A DNA stretch of 33,516 bases from Brevundimonas sp. Lineage in GTDB: Bacteria; Pseudomonadota; Alphaproteobacteria; Caulobacterales; Caulobacteraceae. A program made the position numbers and the translations under genes. This document shows positions 1 to 8,587 of this stretch, one piece after another. How positions within the stretch are numbered: position 1 is the stretch's first letter; every line of letters begins with the position of its first letter. Where the stretch lies: contig NZ_JANJTL010000014.1 of NCBI RefSeq assembly GCF_024711105.1, positions 1-33,516 of the forward strand. The letters are read 5' to 3'. Below the pieces are notes generated by a model, which searched no databases, was not told the origin of the DNA, and worked only from the letters and a program-made list of their open reading frames with translations.

Positions 1-47
1 CGGCTCCAGAGGCGGCGTTCGTCGGGCGTGAGCGTGCGGCGCGCCAT
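1..47 (-). CDS. Start of an Smr/MutS2-like domain protein (partial)
   Basis: Only the first 15 or so codons are inside the window, reading MARRTLTPDERRLWS on the minus strand. The gene runs off the left edge. An opening of this kind (basic residues, then LTPDE/E-R-LW) is typical of alphaproteobacterial Smr-domain proteins, whose C-terminal Smr domain is a putative nuclease domain, but that domain lies outside the window. The ATG overlaps the stop of the upstream regulator gene (TGATG, sharing position 47), so the two are probably translationally coupled. The family assignment rests on a short N-terminus and is tentative. Confidence 0.45.
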   Translation of the reverse strand, partial: MARRTLTPDERRLWS

Positions 48-292
48 CAGGCCGCCGCTTCGTCCTCGTCGTCGACGATCTCGGCCGGGCCGGGCTCGTA
101 GCCCAGCAGGTCGCCCGGCTGGCAGCGCAGCTCGCGGCAGAGCGCGTCGAGCGTCGAGAAACGGACGGCGCGGGCCTTGCCTGTCTTGAGGATCGAGAGA
201 TTGGCGAGGGTCACGCCGACCCGGTCCGCCAGTTCCGTCAGGGACATCCGGCGTTCGAGCAGCAGGCGGTCGAGGTTCACGCGGATGGCCAT
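47..292 (-). CDS. Small Cro/CI (XRE) family transcriptional regulator
   Basis: This 81-residue protein is almost entirely one helix-turn-helix domain of the HTH_26/YozG type. Residues about 5-65 contain the LDRLLLERRMSLTELADRVGV helix pair and the recognition helix around NLSILKTGKARAVRFSTL, followed by LCRELRCQPGDLL, which is characteristic of this subfamily. The tail is acidic. Its start overlaps the stop of the DUF2975 gene by one base (TGATG). In many bacteria a DUF2975 membrane protein and this type of small regulator are encoded side by side, so a joint membrane-linked regulatory function is plausible, though the ligand and targets are unknown. It may autoregulate through the palindromes at 870-905 (inference). 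Confidence 0.85.
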   Translation of the reverse strand: MAIRVNLDRLLLERRMSLTELADRVGVTLANLSILKTGKARAVRFSTLDALCRELRCQPGDLLGYEPGPAEIVDDEDEAAA

Positions 293-825
293 CAGATGGT
301 CAACTCCTGCTCGCGGCGCAGGCGGGCGCCCTCGCGGAAGACCTCGGCCAGGACGAAGACAACGAGCACCGAGAAGAGTGGGGTCATCAGCTGGGTGAAG
401 CCGGGCGCCTCGATGGCGCCGGGCGCGATGCGCGACCCGACATACTGGGTGGCGAACTGGGCCGCCACGATAAGGGACAGGAACAGCCCGATCTCGCGCA
501 GGCGGCGCGTGTTCTCGGGCCGGAAGGGGTCGCCGGCGGTCAGGGTCGCGAAAATGCGGCGCAGGCGGTGGACGATGGCCACGAAGCCGCCAATCCAGGC
601 GATCACGCCGAGCAGCGAACAGGCGACCAGCGAGCGGGTGAGGGCGAGTTCGCGGACCTGGCCCGCGTCGTCCTCAAAGGTGGCGCTGAAGTTGTCGAGC
701 GGTACGAAGAAGCTTGCGACCAGGCCCAGGACGAGCACGCCGAGCACGACCCAGAGCAGGAAGAAGGCCACGTCGAGCGCGATCTTGAGCAGGCTCGAGA
801 CGGAACCGGGTCCCAGGGCGCGCAT
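292..825 (-). CDS. DUF2975 family inner-membrane protein
   Basis: This 177-residue protein has four predicted membrane segments, at about residues 12-40, 68-88, 113-133 and 145-163, with a short cytoplasmic stretch between segments 2 and 3. The sequence LRRIFATLTAGDPFRPENTRRLREIG is the family hallmark (a G-x-PF-x-xN-x-xRLR core before the third membrane helix). The function of DUF2975 is not established. The gene heads a minus-strand cassette with the small XRE regulator and the Smr-domain gene, with one-base stop/start overlaps between the genes. Two identical palindromes lie 45-80 bases upstream of its start. Confidence 0.8.
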   Translation of the reverse strand: MRALGPGSVSSLLKIALDVAFFLLWVVLGVLVLGLVASFFVPLDNFSATFEDDAGQVRELALTRSLVACSLLGVIAWIGGFVAIVHRLRRIFATLTAGDPFRPENTRRLREIGLFLSLIVAAQFATQYVGSRIAPGAIEAPGFTQLMTPLFSVLVVFVLAEVFREGARLRREQELTI

Positions 826-869
826 GGCGGGTGAGGTCTCTCAGGCCCGGCGGAAGGTCTGGCGCGAGA

Positions 870-905
870 TCACCGCATGCGGCGCCGGGGTGTCACCGCA
901 TGCGG
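870..905. promoter_or_regulatory. Two direct copies of a 10-bp palindrome upstream of the DUF2975 gene
   Basis: TCACCGCATGCGG occurs at 870-882 and again at 893-905, a 23-base repeat period. The core CCGCATGCGG is a perfect 10-bp palindrome. Two identically spaced palindromes just upstream of a DUF2975-XRE cassette look like a double operator, and the small XRE protein would be the natural candidate to bind them. The binding is inferred; the repeats are directly visible. Confidence 0.4.
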
Positions 906-921
906 GGTCTGGGATCACGCA

Positions 922-948
922 CTCAGGCGTCATAGCAGAACGCCTGAG
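922..948 (-). terminator. 9-bp perfect hairpin just after the small peptide gene
   Basis: CTCAGGCGT (922-930) and ACGCCTGAG (940-948) are perfect inverted repeats around a 9-base loop. On the minus strand the hairpin begins two bases after the stop codon of the 38-residue peptide gene. There is no clear U-tract, so this is a terminator-like or transcript-stabilising structure and not a textbook intrinsic terminator. Its position supports the small gene being a separate transcription unit. Confidence 0.4.
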
Positions 949-950
949 GC

Positions 951-1067
951 TTAGAAGGACTGGACCAGGATGGCGATCAGGGCGGCCGGGATGCCGGCGA
1001 CCAGGATGCCGTTGATCAGGGTCATGCCGACCTTTTCCATCCACATGGAAGCGTTCATGGTTTGCAT
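951..1067 (-). CDS. 38-residue single-pass membrane peptide, unrecognised
   Basis: On the minus strand an ATG at 1067 opens a 38-codon frame ending in TAA at 951. It is preceded by a strong Shine-Dalgarno sequence, GGAG-AAAGACG-ATG, with 7-base spacing. The N-terminus is methionine-rich (MQTMNASMWMEKVGM). From about residue 15 to the end it is one continuous hydrophobic helix (TLINGILVAGIPAALIAILV, then QSF). A perfect 9-bp hairpin follows the stop immediately. I do not recognise the family. Good translation signals, a plausible membrane helix and a following hairpin make a real gene more likely than chance, but no function can be assigned. A short UUCG-capped hairpin (1087-1098) sits in its presumed 5' leader. 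Confidence 0.55.
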   Translation of the reverse strand: MQTMNASMWMEKVGMTLINGILVAGIPAALIAILVQSF

Positions 1068-1187
1068 CGTCTTTCTCCGTTTTCCTGAGCCGAAGCTCTT
1101 TTGCTGCGCCGCATCATTAAGTCGGTGTCATTTTTTGCACCTGCGAACGGTTGCGGCCCCGTTCATGTCGATTATCAATATGGGCAC

Positions 1188-1224
1188 ATCGAAAAACAGG
1201 CAAGCGGATTTATCGTTTTTCGAT
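1188..1224. promoter_or_regulatory. 10-bp inverted repeat upstream of rdgB
   Basis: ATCGAAAAAC (1188-1197) and GTTTTTCGAT (1215-1224) are perfect inverted repeats separated by 17 bases. They lie in an unusually AT-rich 199-base gap (1068-1266) between the divergent small peptide gene and rdgB. The repeat ends 42 bases before the rdgB start, so it is placed where an operator or leader hairpin would be. No known consensus was recognised. Apart from this repeat and a short hairpin at 1087-1098, I see nothing in the gap. Confidence 0.35.
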
Positions 1225-1266
1225 ATTAAACTTTCGCAATGCATTACGATCGCGTAAGGCGCACCC

Positions 1267-1863
1267 ATGACTCTCAAGCTTCACAAGGGTTCGCGCCTGC
1301 TGGTCGCGACCCACAATCCCGGCAAGGCGGTCGAGATCGCCGAGCTTCTGGGCGGCGAATTCGAGGTTCTGGCCGCTTCCGAGCTGGGATTGCCGGAGCC
1401 GGACGAGACCGAATCGACCTTCGTCGGCAACGCGGTTCTGAAGGCGCGCCACGCCGCCGAGGCCTCGGGCGTCGTGTCCCTGGCCGATGATTCAGGGCTG
1501 TCGGTGCGCGGACTGAACGGCGCACCGGGTATCTATTCGGCGCGCTGGGCCGGCGAGGGCAAGGACTTCTCGGTCGCCATGGCCCGGGTCGAGCGGGAGC
1601 TGGGTGACCATCCTGACCGTTCGGCCTTTTTCACCAGCGCGCTGGCCGTCGCCTGGCCCGGCGGGCCAGTGGTGGCGGTCGAGGGCCTCGTCGAGGGGAC
1701 GCTGGTCTTTCCGCCGCGCGGCGACCGGGGTTTCGGCTACGATCCGATTTTCCTGCCGGAAGGCGCCGACCAGACCTTCGGCGAGATGGACCCGGTCGCC
1801 AAGGACGCCGTCAGCCACCGCGCCCGCGCCTTCGCCAAGCTGAAGGCCGCCCTGATTGACTGA
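1267..1863 (+). CDS. rdgB: XTP/dITP diphosphatase (Ham1/RdgB)
   Basis: This 198-residue protein is the non-canonical purine NTP pyrophosphatase that hydrolyses dITP, XTP and ITP to the monophosphate and pyrophosphate, keeping deaminated purines out of DNA and RNA. The family signatures are clear: [14 protein letters not shown] near the N-terminus (substrate binding), FVGNAVLKA at 52-60, LADDSGL at 72-78 with the catalytic metal-binding Asp pair D74/D75, GFGYDPIF, and the C-terminal SHRARA. Length is normal for the family. The ATG follows an AAGG about 7 bases upstream. Its last codons overlap the hemW start by 8 bases. In many alphaproteobacteria rph precedes rdgB; here it does not. Confidence 0.95.
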   Translation: MTLKLHKGSRLLVATHNPGKAVEIAELLGGEFEVLAASELGLPEPDETESTFVGNAVLKARHAAEASGVVSLADDSGLSVRGLNGAPGIYSARWAGEGKDFSVAMARVERELGDHPDRSAFFTSALAVAWPGGPVVAVEGLVEGTLVFPPRGDRGFGYDPIFLPEGADQTFGEMDPVAKDAVSHRARAFAKLKAALID

Positions 1864-2998
1864 GGCGCCCCCAGTCGCGGTCTACCTCCACTGGCCCTAT
1901 TGCGCGCGGATCTGTCCCTACTGCGACTTCAACGTCGTGCGGGACCGCGGCCGCACCGAGGAGCAGGCAGGACTGGCCGCCGCGATGGAGGCCGACCTGC
2001 GGGCCCAGGCCGCCATGCTCGGTCCGCGCCGGCTCGTCTCGATCTTCTTCGGCGGCGGCACCCCGTCGCTGATGCCGCCGGAGGCGGCCGGTCGGCTGAT
2101 CGAGACGGCCCGGGCGCTGTTCCCGTCGACCGCCCCGATCGAGGTCACGCTCGAGGCCAATCCCACCGACGCCGAAACCGCGCGCTACCGCGCCTTCGCG
2201 GACGCCGGGGTGAACCGCCTGTCTCTCGGCGTGCAGTCGCTGGACGACGAGGCCCTGCGCTTCCTCGGCAGGGATCATGACGCGGCTTCAGCCCGCCGGG
2301 CGGTGGCGGCCGCCCAGGCTGTCTTCGGGCGCGTCTCGATCGACCTGATCTATGCGCGGCCGGGCCAGACCGCGGAGGCCTGGCGCGCGGAGCTGGCCGA
2401 GGCCATCGCGCTCGCCCCGGAGCACGTCTCGCCCTATCAGCTGACCATCGAGCCCGAGACGGCCTTTGGCCGCGCCCATCGGCGGGGGACCCTGATCCCC
2501 CCGCCGGAGGACGACCAGGAGAGCCTCTACGACGTCACCCAGGAGGTCCTGGAGGCCACGGGCCTGTCCGCCTATGAGGTCTCGAACCACGCGCGCGGCG
2601 AGGCCGCCCGCTCGGCCCACAACCTCGCCGTCTGGCGCGGCGTCGAATATCTGGGCGTCGGCCCCGGCGCCCACGGGCGGCTGAACCTGAACGGCGCCCG
2701 CACCGCCACCGCCGCTCACCGCCGCATCGAGGACTATGTCGCCGCTGTGGGCGAGGCAGAGGCGGGCTTCGCCGAGACCGACCCCCTCTCGCCCTTGGCG
2801 GCCGCTGAGGAGCGCCTGATGCTGGGCCTGCGCACCGTCGAAGGCGTCGCGCTCGCCGCCCTGGCGCCGCTGGAAATCAACGCCCGGGTCGAACCCCTGA
2901 TCGAGGCCGGCTTCCTCACCCTCTCGAGCGGCCGCCTCGCCGCCACGCCGCATGGCCGCAAGGTGCTCGACGGCGTCATCCGCGCGCTGCTGGTCTGA
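1856..2998 (+). CDS. hemW: Radical SAM heme chaperone HemW
   Basis: This 380-residue radical SAM protein carries the CxxxCxxC cluster motif at C16, C20 and C23 (YCARICPYC) and the SAM-binding glycine stretch FFGGGTPS at about 64-71. It also has the NRLSLGVQS and YEVSNHAR motifs of the HemW/HemN-like family. HemW proteins are now understood as heme-trafficking chaperones and not coproporphyrinogen dehydrogenases; the short N-terminus before the cluster and the short length favour HemW over HemN. The start chosen is TTG at 1856, overlapping the end of rdgB by 8 bases. No ATG lies close enough upstream of the cluster motif. The overlap suggests translational coupling in an rdgB-hemW operon. Confidence 0.9.
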   Translation: MTEAPPVAVYLHWPYCARICPYCDFNVVRDRGRTEEQAGLAAAMEADLRAQAAMLGPRRLVSIFFGGGTPSLMPPEAAGRLIETARALFPSTAPIEVTLEANPTDAETARYRAFADAGVNRLSLGVQSLDDEALRFLGRDHDAASARRAVAAAQAVFGRVSIDLIYARPGQTAEAWRAELAEAIALAPEHVSPYQLTIEPETAFGRAHRRGTLIPPPEDDQESLYDVTQEVLEATGLSAYEVSNHARGEAARSAHNLAVWRGVEYLGVGPGAHGRLNLNGARTATAAHRRIEDYVAAVGEAEAGFAETDPLSPLAAAEERLMLGLRTVEGVALAALAPLEINARVEPLIEAGFLTLSSGRLAATPHGRKVLDGVIRALLV

Positions 2999-3007
2999 CC
3001 CCGCGAG

Positions 3008-3035
3008 TTGACCTCCACCGCTGGGGGCTTATGTG
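3008..3035 (+). promoter_or_regulatory. Candidate promoter for lpdA
   Basis: TTGACC (3008-3013) and TATGTG (3030-3035) are separated by 16 bases in the 67-base gap between hemW and lpdA. They resemble the -35 and -10 elements of an alphaproteobacterial housekeeping promoter. They would give a short leader of about 25 bases that includes the AAGGA ribosome binding site at 3054-3058. Confidence 0.3.
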
Positions 3036-3065
3036 TCCGCCGCGCCGCCCCACAAGGAATCTCCC

Positions 3066-4478
3066 ATGGCCGAAGCCGCCGCCCAGCAAGCCTATGACGT
3101 CATCATCATCGGGGGCGGGCCGGGCGGCTACAACGCCGCCATCCGGGCCGGCCAGCTGGGCCTGAAGGCCGCCTGTGTTGAGATGCGCGGGACGCTGGGC
3201 GGGACCTGCCTGAACGTCGGCTGCATGCCGTCAAAGGCTCTGCTGCATGCCTCGGAGCTCTACGATCAGGCCCAGGGCGAGTTCGCCAAGATCGGGATCG
3301 ACGTCGCGCCCACGCTGAACCTCGGTCAGATGATGGCCGCCAAGGACGAGAGCGTCTCGGCGCTGACGCGTGGCATCGAGTTCCTGTTCAAGAAGAACAA
3401 GGTCGAGTGGATCGGGGGCCGCGGCCGCATCACCGGCCCGGGCAAGGTCGAGGTCGAGGCCGCCGACGGCACGAAGTCGACTCTGGAAGCCCGCAATATC
3501 GTCATCGCCACGGGCTCGGAGCCAACGCCCCTGCCGGGCGTGGACTTCGTCGAGGGCCGGATCGTGGACTCCACCGGAGCGCTTTCGCTGCCGGAGGTCC
3601 CGAAGCACCTGGTCGTCATCGGCGCGGGCATCATCGGGCTAGAGCTCGGCTCGGTCTGGCGCCGGCTGGGCGCCGAGGTGACAGTGGTCGAATTCCTCGA
3701 CCGCATCACCCCGGGCATGGACGGCGAAACCGCCCGCACCTTCCAGCGGGCGCTCACCAAGCAGGGCATGAAGTTCAAGCTCGGGGCGAAGGTCACCGCC
3801 GCGAAGGTCGAGGGCGAGACGGTCACCTTGACGGTGGAGCCGGCCAAGGGCGGCGCGGCCGAGACGCTGACCGCCGACGCGGTGCTGGTGGCCATCGGGC
3901 GACGTCCGTACACCCAAGGCCTCGGGCTCGAGACCGTCGGCGTCACGCCGGACAAGCGCGGCTTCATCGAGGCCAAACACTTCCGGATCGCGGATGGTCT
4001 GTGGGTGATCGGCGACGTGACCCACGGCCCGATGCTGGCCCACAAGGCCGAGGAGGACGCTGTCGCCTGCATCGAACTGATCGCCGGCAAGGCCGGACAC
4101 GTCGACTACGACCTCGTGCCCTCCGTGGTCTACACGGCGCCGGAAGTCGCCTGGGTTGGCAAGACCGAGGAGCAGCTGAAGGAAGCCGGCGTCGCCTACA
4201 AGGTCGGCAAGTTCGCCTTCGCCGCCAACTCGCGCGCCAAGATCAATCATGAGACCGAGGGTTTCGCGAAGGTGCTGGCCGACGCGGCCACCGACCGGGT
4301 GCTGGGGGTGCACATCTTCGGGCCGCAGGCCGGCGAGCTGATTGGCGAAGCCTGCGTGCTCATGGCCTTCGGCGGCTCGTCCGAGGACCTGGCCCGCATC
4401 TGCCACCCCCACCCGACGCGCTCGGAAGCCGTCCGCCAGGCGGCCATGGGCGTCGAGGGCTGGACGATGCAGTCGTAG
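3066..4478 (+). CDS. lpdA: Dihydrolipoyl dehydrogenase (E3)
   Basis: This 470-residue flavoprotein reoxidises dihydrolipoyl groups of 2-oxoacid dehydrogenase or glycine cleavage complexes with NAD+. An N-terminal FAD-binding Rossmann motif (IIIGGGPGGYNAA) is followed by the redox-active disulfide GGTCLNVGCMPSKAL (C48 and C53). The NAD-binding fold is around VVIGAGIIGLELGS, and the second FAD segment holds IGRRPYT and WVIGDV. The dimer interface ends with HPHPTRSE, containing the catalytic His-Pro and Glu. I chose the ATG at 3066 because AAGGA lies 7 bases upstream and the FAD motif starts at residue 12; a GTG at 3033 is in frame but has no such support. No E1 or E2 gene is adjacent. The stop abuts that of the convergent AsmA-like gene directly. 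Confidence 0.95.
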   Translation: MAEAAAQQAYDVIIIGGGPGGYNAAIRAGQLGLKAACVEMRGTLGGTCLNVGCMPSKALLHASELYDQAQGEFAKIGIDVAPTLNLGQMMAAKDESVSALTRGIEFLFKKNKVEWIGGRGRITGPGKVEVEAADGTKSTLEARNIVIATGSEPTPLPGVDFVEGRIVDSTGALSLPEVPKHLVVIGAGIIGLELGSVWRRLGAEVTVVEFLDRITPGMDGETARTFQRALTKQGMKFKLGAKVTAAKVEGETVTLTVEPAKGGAAETLTADAVLVAIGRRPYTQGLGLETVGVTPDKRGFIEAKHFRIADGLWVIGDVTHGPMLAHKAEEDAVACIELIAGKAGHVDYDLVPSVVYTAPEVAWVGKTEEQLKEAGVAYKVGKFAFAANSRAKINHETEGFAKVLADAATDRVLGVHIFGPQAGELIGEACVLMAFGGSSEDLARICHPHPTRSEAVRQAAMGVEGWTMQS

Positions 4479-6638
4479 TCAGCCGGCCGAGGCGATCAGG
4501 GCGCCGCAGTCGGCGTCCTCGGCCAGGCCCGGGTCCACGAAGGGCAGGATGGCGGCCAGCGGGCTGACCAGCGCGCCGAGCGCCGCGGCGATGCCGACCT
4601 GGGCCGCCACCTCGCCGCCCTCGACGCCGAGCCCGGGCCGGCGGATCGGGCCGTTGACCGTGATCGGCGCCCAGACGCGCAGCAGGCGCGGCTCCTTGGT
4701 CTCGCCGTCGAGCCGCAGGTTCATCCGCTCCGACCCGAGGTCGATCGAGCCCGAGCCGTTGACCAGGACCACGCCGGTATCGACCACCAGGGTCCGGGCC
4801 GTGGCCGTGCCGCCCGCCACGCGGAAGTCGGCCACCGCGCATCGCACCGGCGTCGGCGAATGGTCGCCCGACAGGAGCTGGAACAGGCCCGCTCCGACGT
4901 TGATACCCAGCAGCTCCGCGAAGGCCTGCCGCATCTGGCCCTGGGGCATGACTACGCTGATGGTCCCTGACGAGTTCGATGCGAACCGGTGCACCGAGGC
5001 CCCCGGCCCCTCCAGCCGCGCGCGCGCCGTGATGGCGCCCGAGATCGGCTGGGAGCCGCCGACCGCAGGCACGATGGTCTGGATCGGATAGCCGGTCAGG
5101 CGCGCGTCGAGGTTGGTGTAGGGCGTGTCGCGCGAGCCATCGATCCGCGCCGTGGCGTTCAACCGGCCCGAGGCGAAGTCGAAGGCGATGGGGTCGAGGT
5201 TCAGCACGCCGTGGTCCAGGGTCACCCCCAGCCTCACGGCGCGCACGGCCAGCTCGTTGCGCCGCACCGAGGTGGCGCGGAAGTCGACCCGGGCGTCCAT
5301 GGTCCGCAGCCGCTCCACGAACAGGGGCGCGTCGGGCAGCAGGCGGCCCTGCGCACGCAGCTGGCCCGCCATGGCCTCCTGCTCCGCCGAGGCGGTCTCA
5401 CCCGTGTCCGGCGGAGCGCCGGTCAGGGCCAGCAGGTCGTCCAGGTCCAGCGAGGTGGAGCGCAGGGTCGCCTCGACCAGACGGCGCTCGCCCGGCTTGG
5501 ACACCTCGACGTCGCCGGACAGGTCCGAGTCCCCGACCCGGCCGGTGAAGTCGTTGAACCGCCAGGTCTCCTCGTCGCGGCTCAGCCGGCCGGTCAGCCG
5601 ATAGGGCGGCGTGTTGGGGAAGGGCACGGTGGTCAGGTAGTAGGCGTCGGCCAGGTCCTGGCCGCGGGCGGTGATGTCGGCCTGGACGTGACGCAGGTCG
5701 AAGGGCCGGATGATCGACCCCTCCGCGGTGATGACCGTGCCGCCGCCCCGAAGCGAGGCGTCGAACGCGTAGGGCCGGTCGCGCTTGACGTGGATCAGCG
5801 GCCCGCCCGTGACCGTAAGCGTCAGCGGATTGCCGTTCAGCGTCCCTTCCCCAACGAGGCGGAAGCCGCCCTCGCCGGTTTCCGCGGTCTCGGTGGCGTC
5901 GACTGTGGCGTTCAGCGTGATGCTGCGCCGGGCGTTCTCGTAGATCAGCCTGCCGTTCTCGACGACCAGCCGCTGGATCACTGGCAGGTTGGCCGACTCC
6001 TCGCTCGCCTCGTCGCCGCCGAGGACCCAGCTCTGGCGGCCTTCGGCGTCCTCGATCAGCACCACCTCGGCGTTGGTCGCCTGGATGGACGGCAGCTCGA
6101 CGTTTCCGGTCAGCAGCGGCAGCAGGCGGACCGCGACGTCGAGCGTCTCGATGTCGGCCGTGTCCCGCTCGTCCGCCCAGTCCGGCCCGCCGATCTTCAG
6201 GCCCTCGACGTGGATCTCGGGGCTCCATCGGAAGACGTCGACGTCGTGATTCCCTACATTGGCTATGTCCCGGTCTAAACGCTCGGACGCATAGCGTCCG
6301 ATCGGCCCGCGCAGGTGGTTCCAGTCGAACCAGGCCAGGAACAGCAGCACCGACAGCAGGAAGGCCGCGAAGACGCCGAAGGTCCAGTATTCCGCCTTGC
6401 CCGGCTTCGACAGCGGCGCGGGGGCGAACTCCGAAGCCATGAAGCGGTCGCGCCAGTCGCGGTAGCGTTCGGCGGCGGGAGCGACGGCGGCGTAGGCTGG
6501 CCTCAGCGGGGGGTCGATGCGGGCGCGCTTCCACTCCTGCAGCCGGTCGGTGGTCTTTCGCAAGCGCTGGTCCATGCGGCGCGCCGCGCTGCGCGCCCGC
6601 TGGCGGAACCGGTCATAGCGTTCAGAGCCCTGCGGCAT
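4479..6638 (-). CDS. AsmA-like inner-membrane anchored protein
   Basis: This 719-residue protein has a basic N-terminal cytoplasmic region (about 1-82) rich in Arg and coiled-coil-like. One membrane segment follows at about 84-104 (WTFGVFAAFLLSVLLFLAWF), then a long periplasmic region. Immediately after the helix the GPIGRYASERLDRDI stretch and the following repeated beta-rich segments (VEGLKIGGPDW, LDVAVRLLPLLTGNVELPSI, and the C-terminal FRVAGGTATARTLVVDTGVVLVNGSG region) fit the AsmA family. AsmA-like proteins form long beta-strand grooves bridging the envelope and are implicated in lipid transport to the outer membrane. The 80-residue N-terminal extension is longer than in simple AsmA proteins. 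The assigned ATG directly abuts a hairpin and lacks an obvious ribosome binding site, so an internal start such as Met22 is possible. Confidence 0.8.
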   Translation of the reverse strand: MPQGSERYDRFRQRARSAARRMDQRLRKTTDRLQEWKRARIDPPLRPAYAAVAPAAERYRDWRDRFMASEFAPAPLSKPGKAEYWTFGVFAAFLLSVLLFLAWFDWNHLRGPIGRYASERLDRDIANVGNHDVDVFRWSPEIHVEGLKIGGPDWADERDTADIETLDVAVRLLPLLTGNVELPSIQATNAEVVLIEDAEGRQSWVLGGDEASEESANLPVIQRLVVENGRLIYENARRSITLNATVDATETAETGEGGFRLVGEGTLNGNPLTLTVTGGPLIHVKRDRPYAFDASLRGGGTVITAEGSIIRPFDLRHVQADITARGQDLADAYYLTTVPFPNTPPYRLTGRLSRDEETWRFNDFTGRVGDSDLSGDVEVSKPGERRLVEATLRSTSLDLDDLLALTGAPPDTGETASAEQEAMAGQLRAQGRLLPDAPLFVERLRTMDARVDFRATSVRRNELAVRAVRLGVTLDHGVLNLDPIAFDFASGRLNATARIDGSRDTPYTNLDARLTGYPIQTIVPAVGGSQPISGAITARARLEGPGASVHRFASNSSGTISVVMPQGQMRQAFAELLGINVGAGLFQLLSGDHSPTPVRCAVADFRVAGGTATARTLVVDTGVVLVNGSGSIDLGSERMNLRLDGETKEPRLLRVWAPITVNGPIRRPGLGVEGGEVAAQVGIAAALGALVSPLAAILPFVDPGLAEDADCGALIASAG

Positions 6639-6654
6639 GGGCGTCTAAACGCCC
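6639..6654 (-). promoter_or_regulatory. Perfect hairpin abutting the AsmA-like start codon
   Basis: GGGCGT (6639-6644) and ACGCCC (6649-6654) pair perfectly around a 4-base loop. On the minus strand this stem ends at the base before the ATG of the AsmA-like gene, occupying the place where a Shine-Dalgarno sequence would be expected. It either hinders initiation at this ATG or indicates that the true start is further downstream. Confidence 0.3.
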
Positions 6655-6716
6655 GAAATCGCGGGAGGTTACCGACAGGCGTTGTCTTGCCGCAGCCGGC
6701 GTGGCCAATGCGGCGC

Positions 6717-7370
6717 ATGACCGTCCTGGCCAAGATCTGCGGGGTGACGACGCTCGAGGCCGTCGAGGCGTCCATCGGGGCGGGCGCCGCGTATTTGGGC
6801 TTCGTGTTCTTCCCACGCAGTCCCCGCCATCTGGAGCTCGAACCGGCCGCCCGCCTGGCCGAGGCCGCGCGCGGCCGGGCGAGGGTCGTGGCCCTGATCG
6901 TGGACGCCGACGACGCGCAGATCGAGCGCATCCATGAGACGGTCCGCCCGGACCTTTTCCAGCTGCATGGATCGGAGACGCCCGAGCGGGCGGCCGAGGT
7001 CCGGGAGCTGACCGGCGCAGGCGTCATCAAGGCCCTGCCCGTTTCTTCGTCCGAGAACCTGGACGCCGCCGAGGCCTGGCGCGACGCGGCGGACCACCTG
7101 ATGCTCGACGCCCGGCCGCCCAAGAACGCCGACCGGCCCGGCGGCATGGGCCACGCCTTCGACTGGAGCCTGCTTCAGGGGCGCGATCTCGGACGGTCGT
7201 GGTTCCTGGCCGGGGGGCTGACGCCGGACAATGTGACCGAGGCGGTGGCGATCACCGGCGCCCCGATGGTCGACGTCTCCTCTGGCGTGGAAAGCGCCCC
7301 GGGTGTTAAGGACCCCGCCCTGATCCGCGCCTTTCTGGCCCGGGCCAAGGCCACCTCCCTCAAGGCCTGA
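6717..7370 (+). CDS. trpF: Phosphoribosylanthranilate isomerase
   Basis: TrpF catalyses the Amadori rearrangement of N-(5-phosphoribosyl)anthranilate in tryptophan synthesis. The 217-residue single TIM-barrel protein begins [10 protein letters not shown] with the catalytic Cys in the KICG motif. It continues with [11 protein letters not shown] (phosphate binding), LFQLHGSE, and LMLDARPPK, which holds the catalytic Asp. It ends with [10 protein letters not shown] and [15 protein letters not shown], the C-terminal phosphate-binding loops of the family. An in-frame ATG at 6708 would add three residues. I chose 6717 because the protein then opens directly with the conserved first strand. Neither start has a clear ribosome binding site. 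It heads a trpFBA-accD-folC series; trpB follows after 8 bases. Confidence 0.95.
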   Translation: MTVLAKICGVTTLEAVEASIGAGAAYLGFVFFPRSPRHLELEPAARLAEAARGRARVVALIVDADDAQIERIHETVRPDLFQLHGSETPERAAEVRELTGAGVIKALPVSSSENLDAAEAWRDAADHLMLDARPPKNADRPGGMGHAFDWSLLQGRDLGRSWFLAGGLTPDNVTEAVAITGAPMVDVSSGVESAPGVKDPALIRAFLARAKATSLKA

Positions 7371-7378
7371 GAACGACC

Positions 7379-8583
<1,205 letters not shown>

Positions 8584-8587
<4 letters not shown>

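Noticed and set aside
841-1044. 67-codon minus-strand frame overlapping the 38-residue peptide gene
   Set aside because: Charged, repetitive composition and no ribosome binding site; the alternative frame has much better signals and a membrane helix.
3033-3065. Start of lpdA at GTG 3033
   Set aside because: The extra residues are not like the family N-terminus, and the ATG at 3066 has a well-placed AAGGA.
6315-6716. N-terminal extension of trpF back to 6315
   Set aside because: The extension runs antisense to the AsmA-like gene and is low-complexity; TrpF homology starts at the ATG at 6717.
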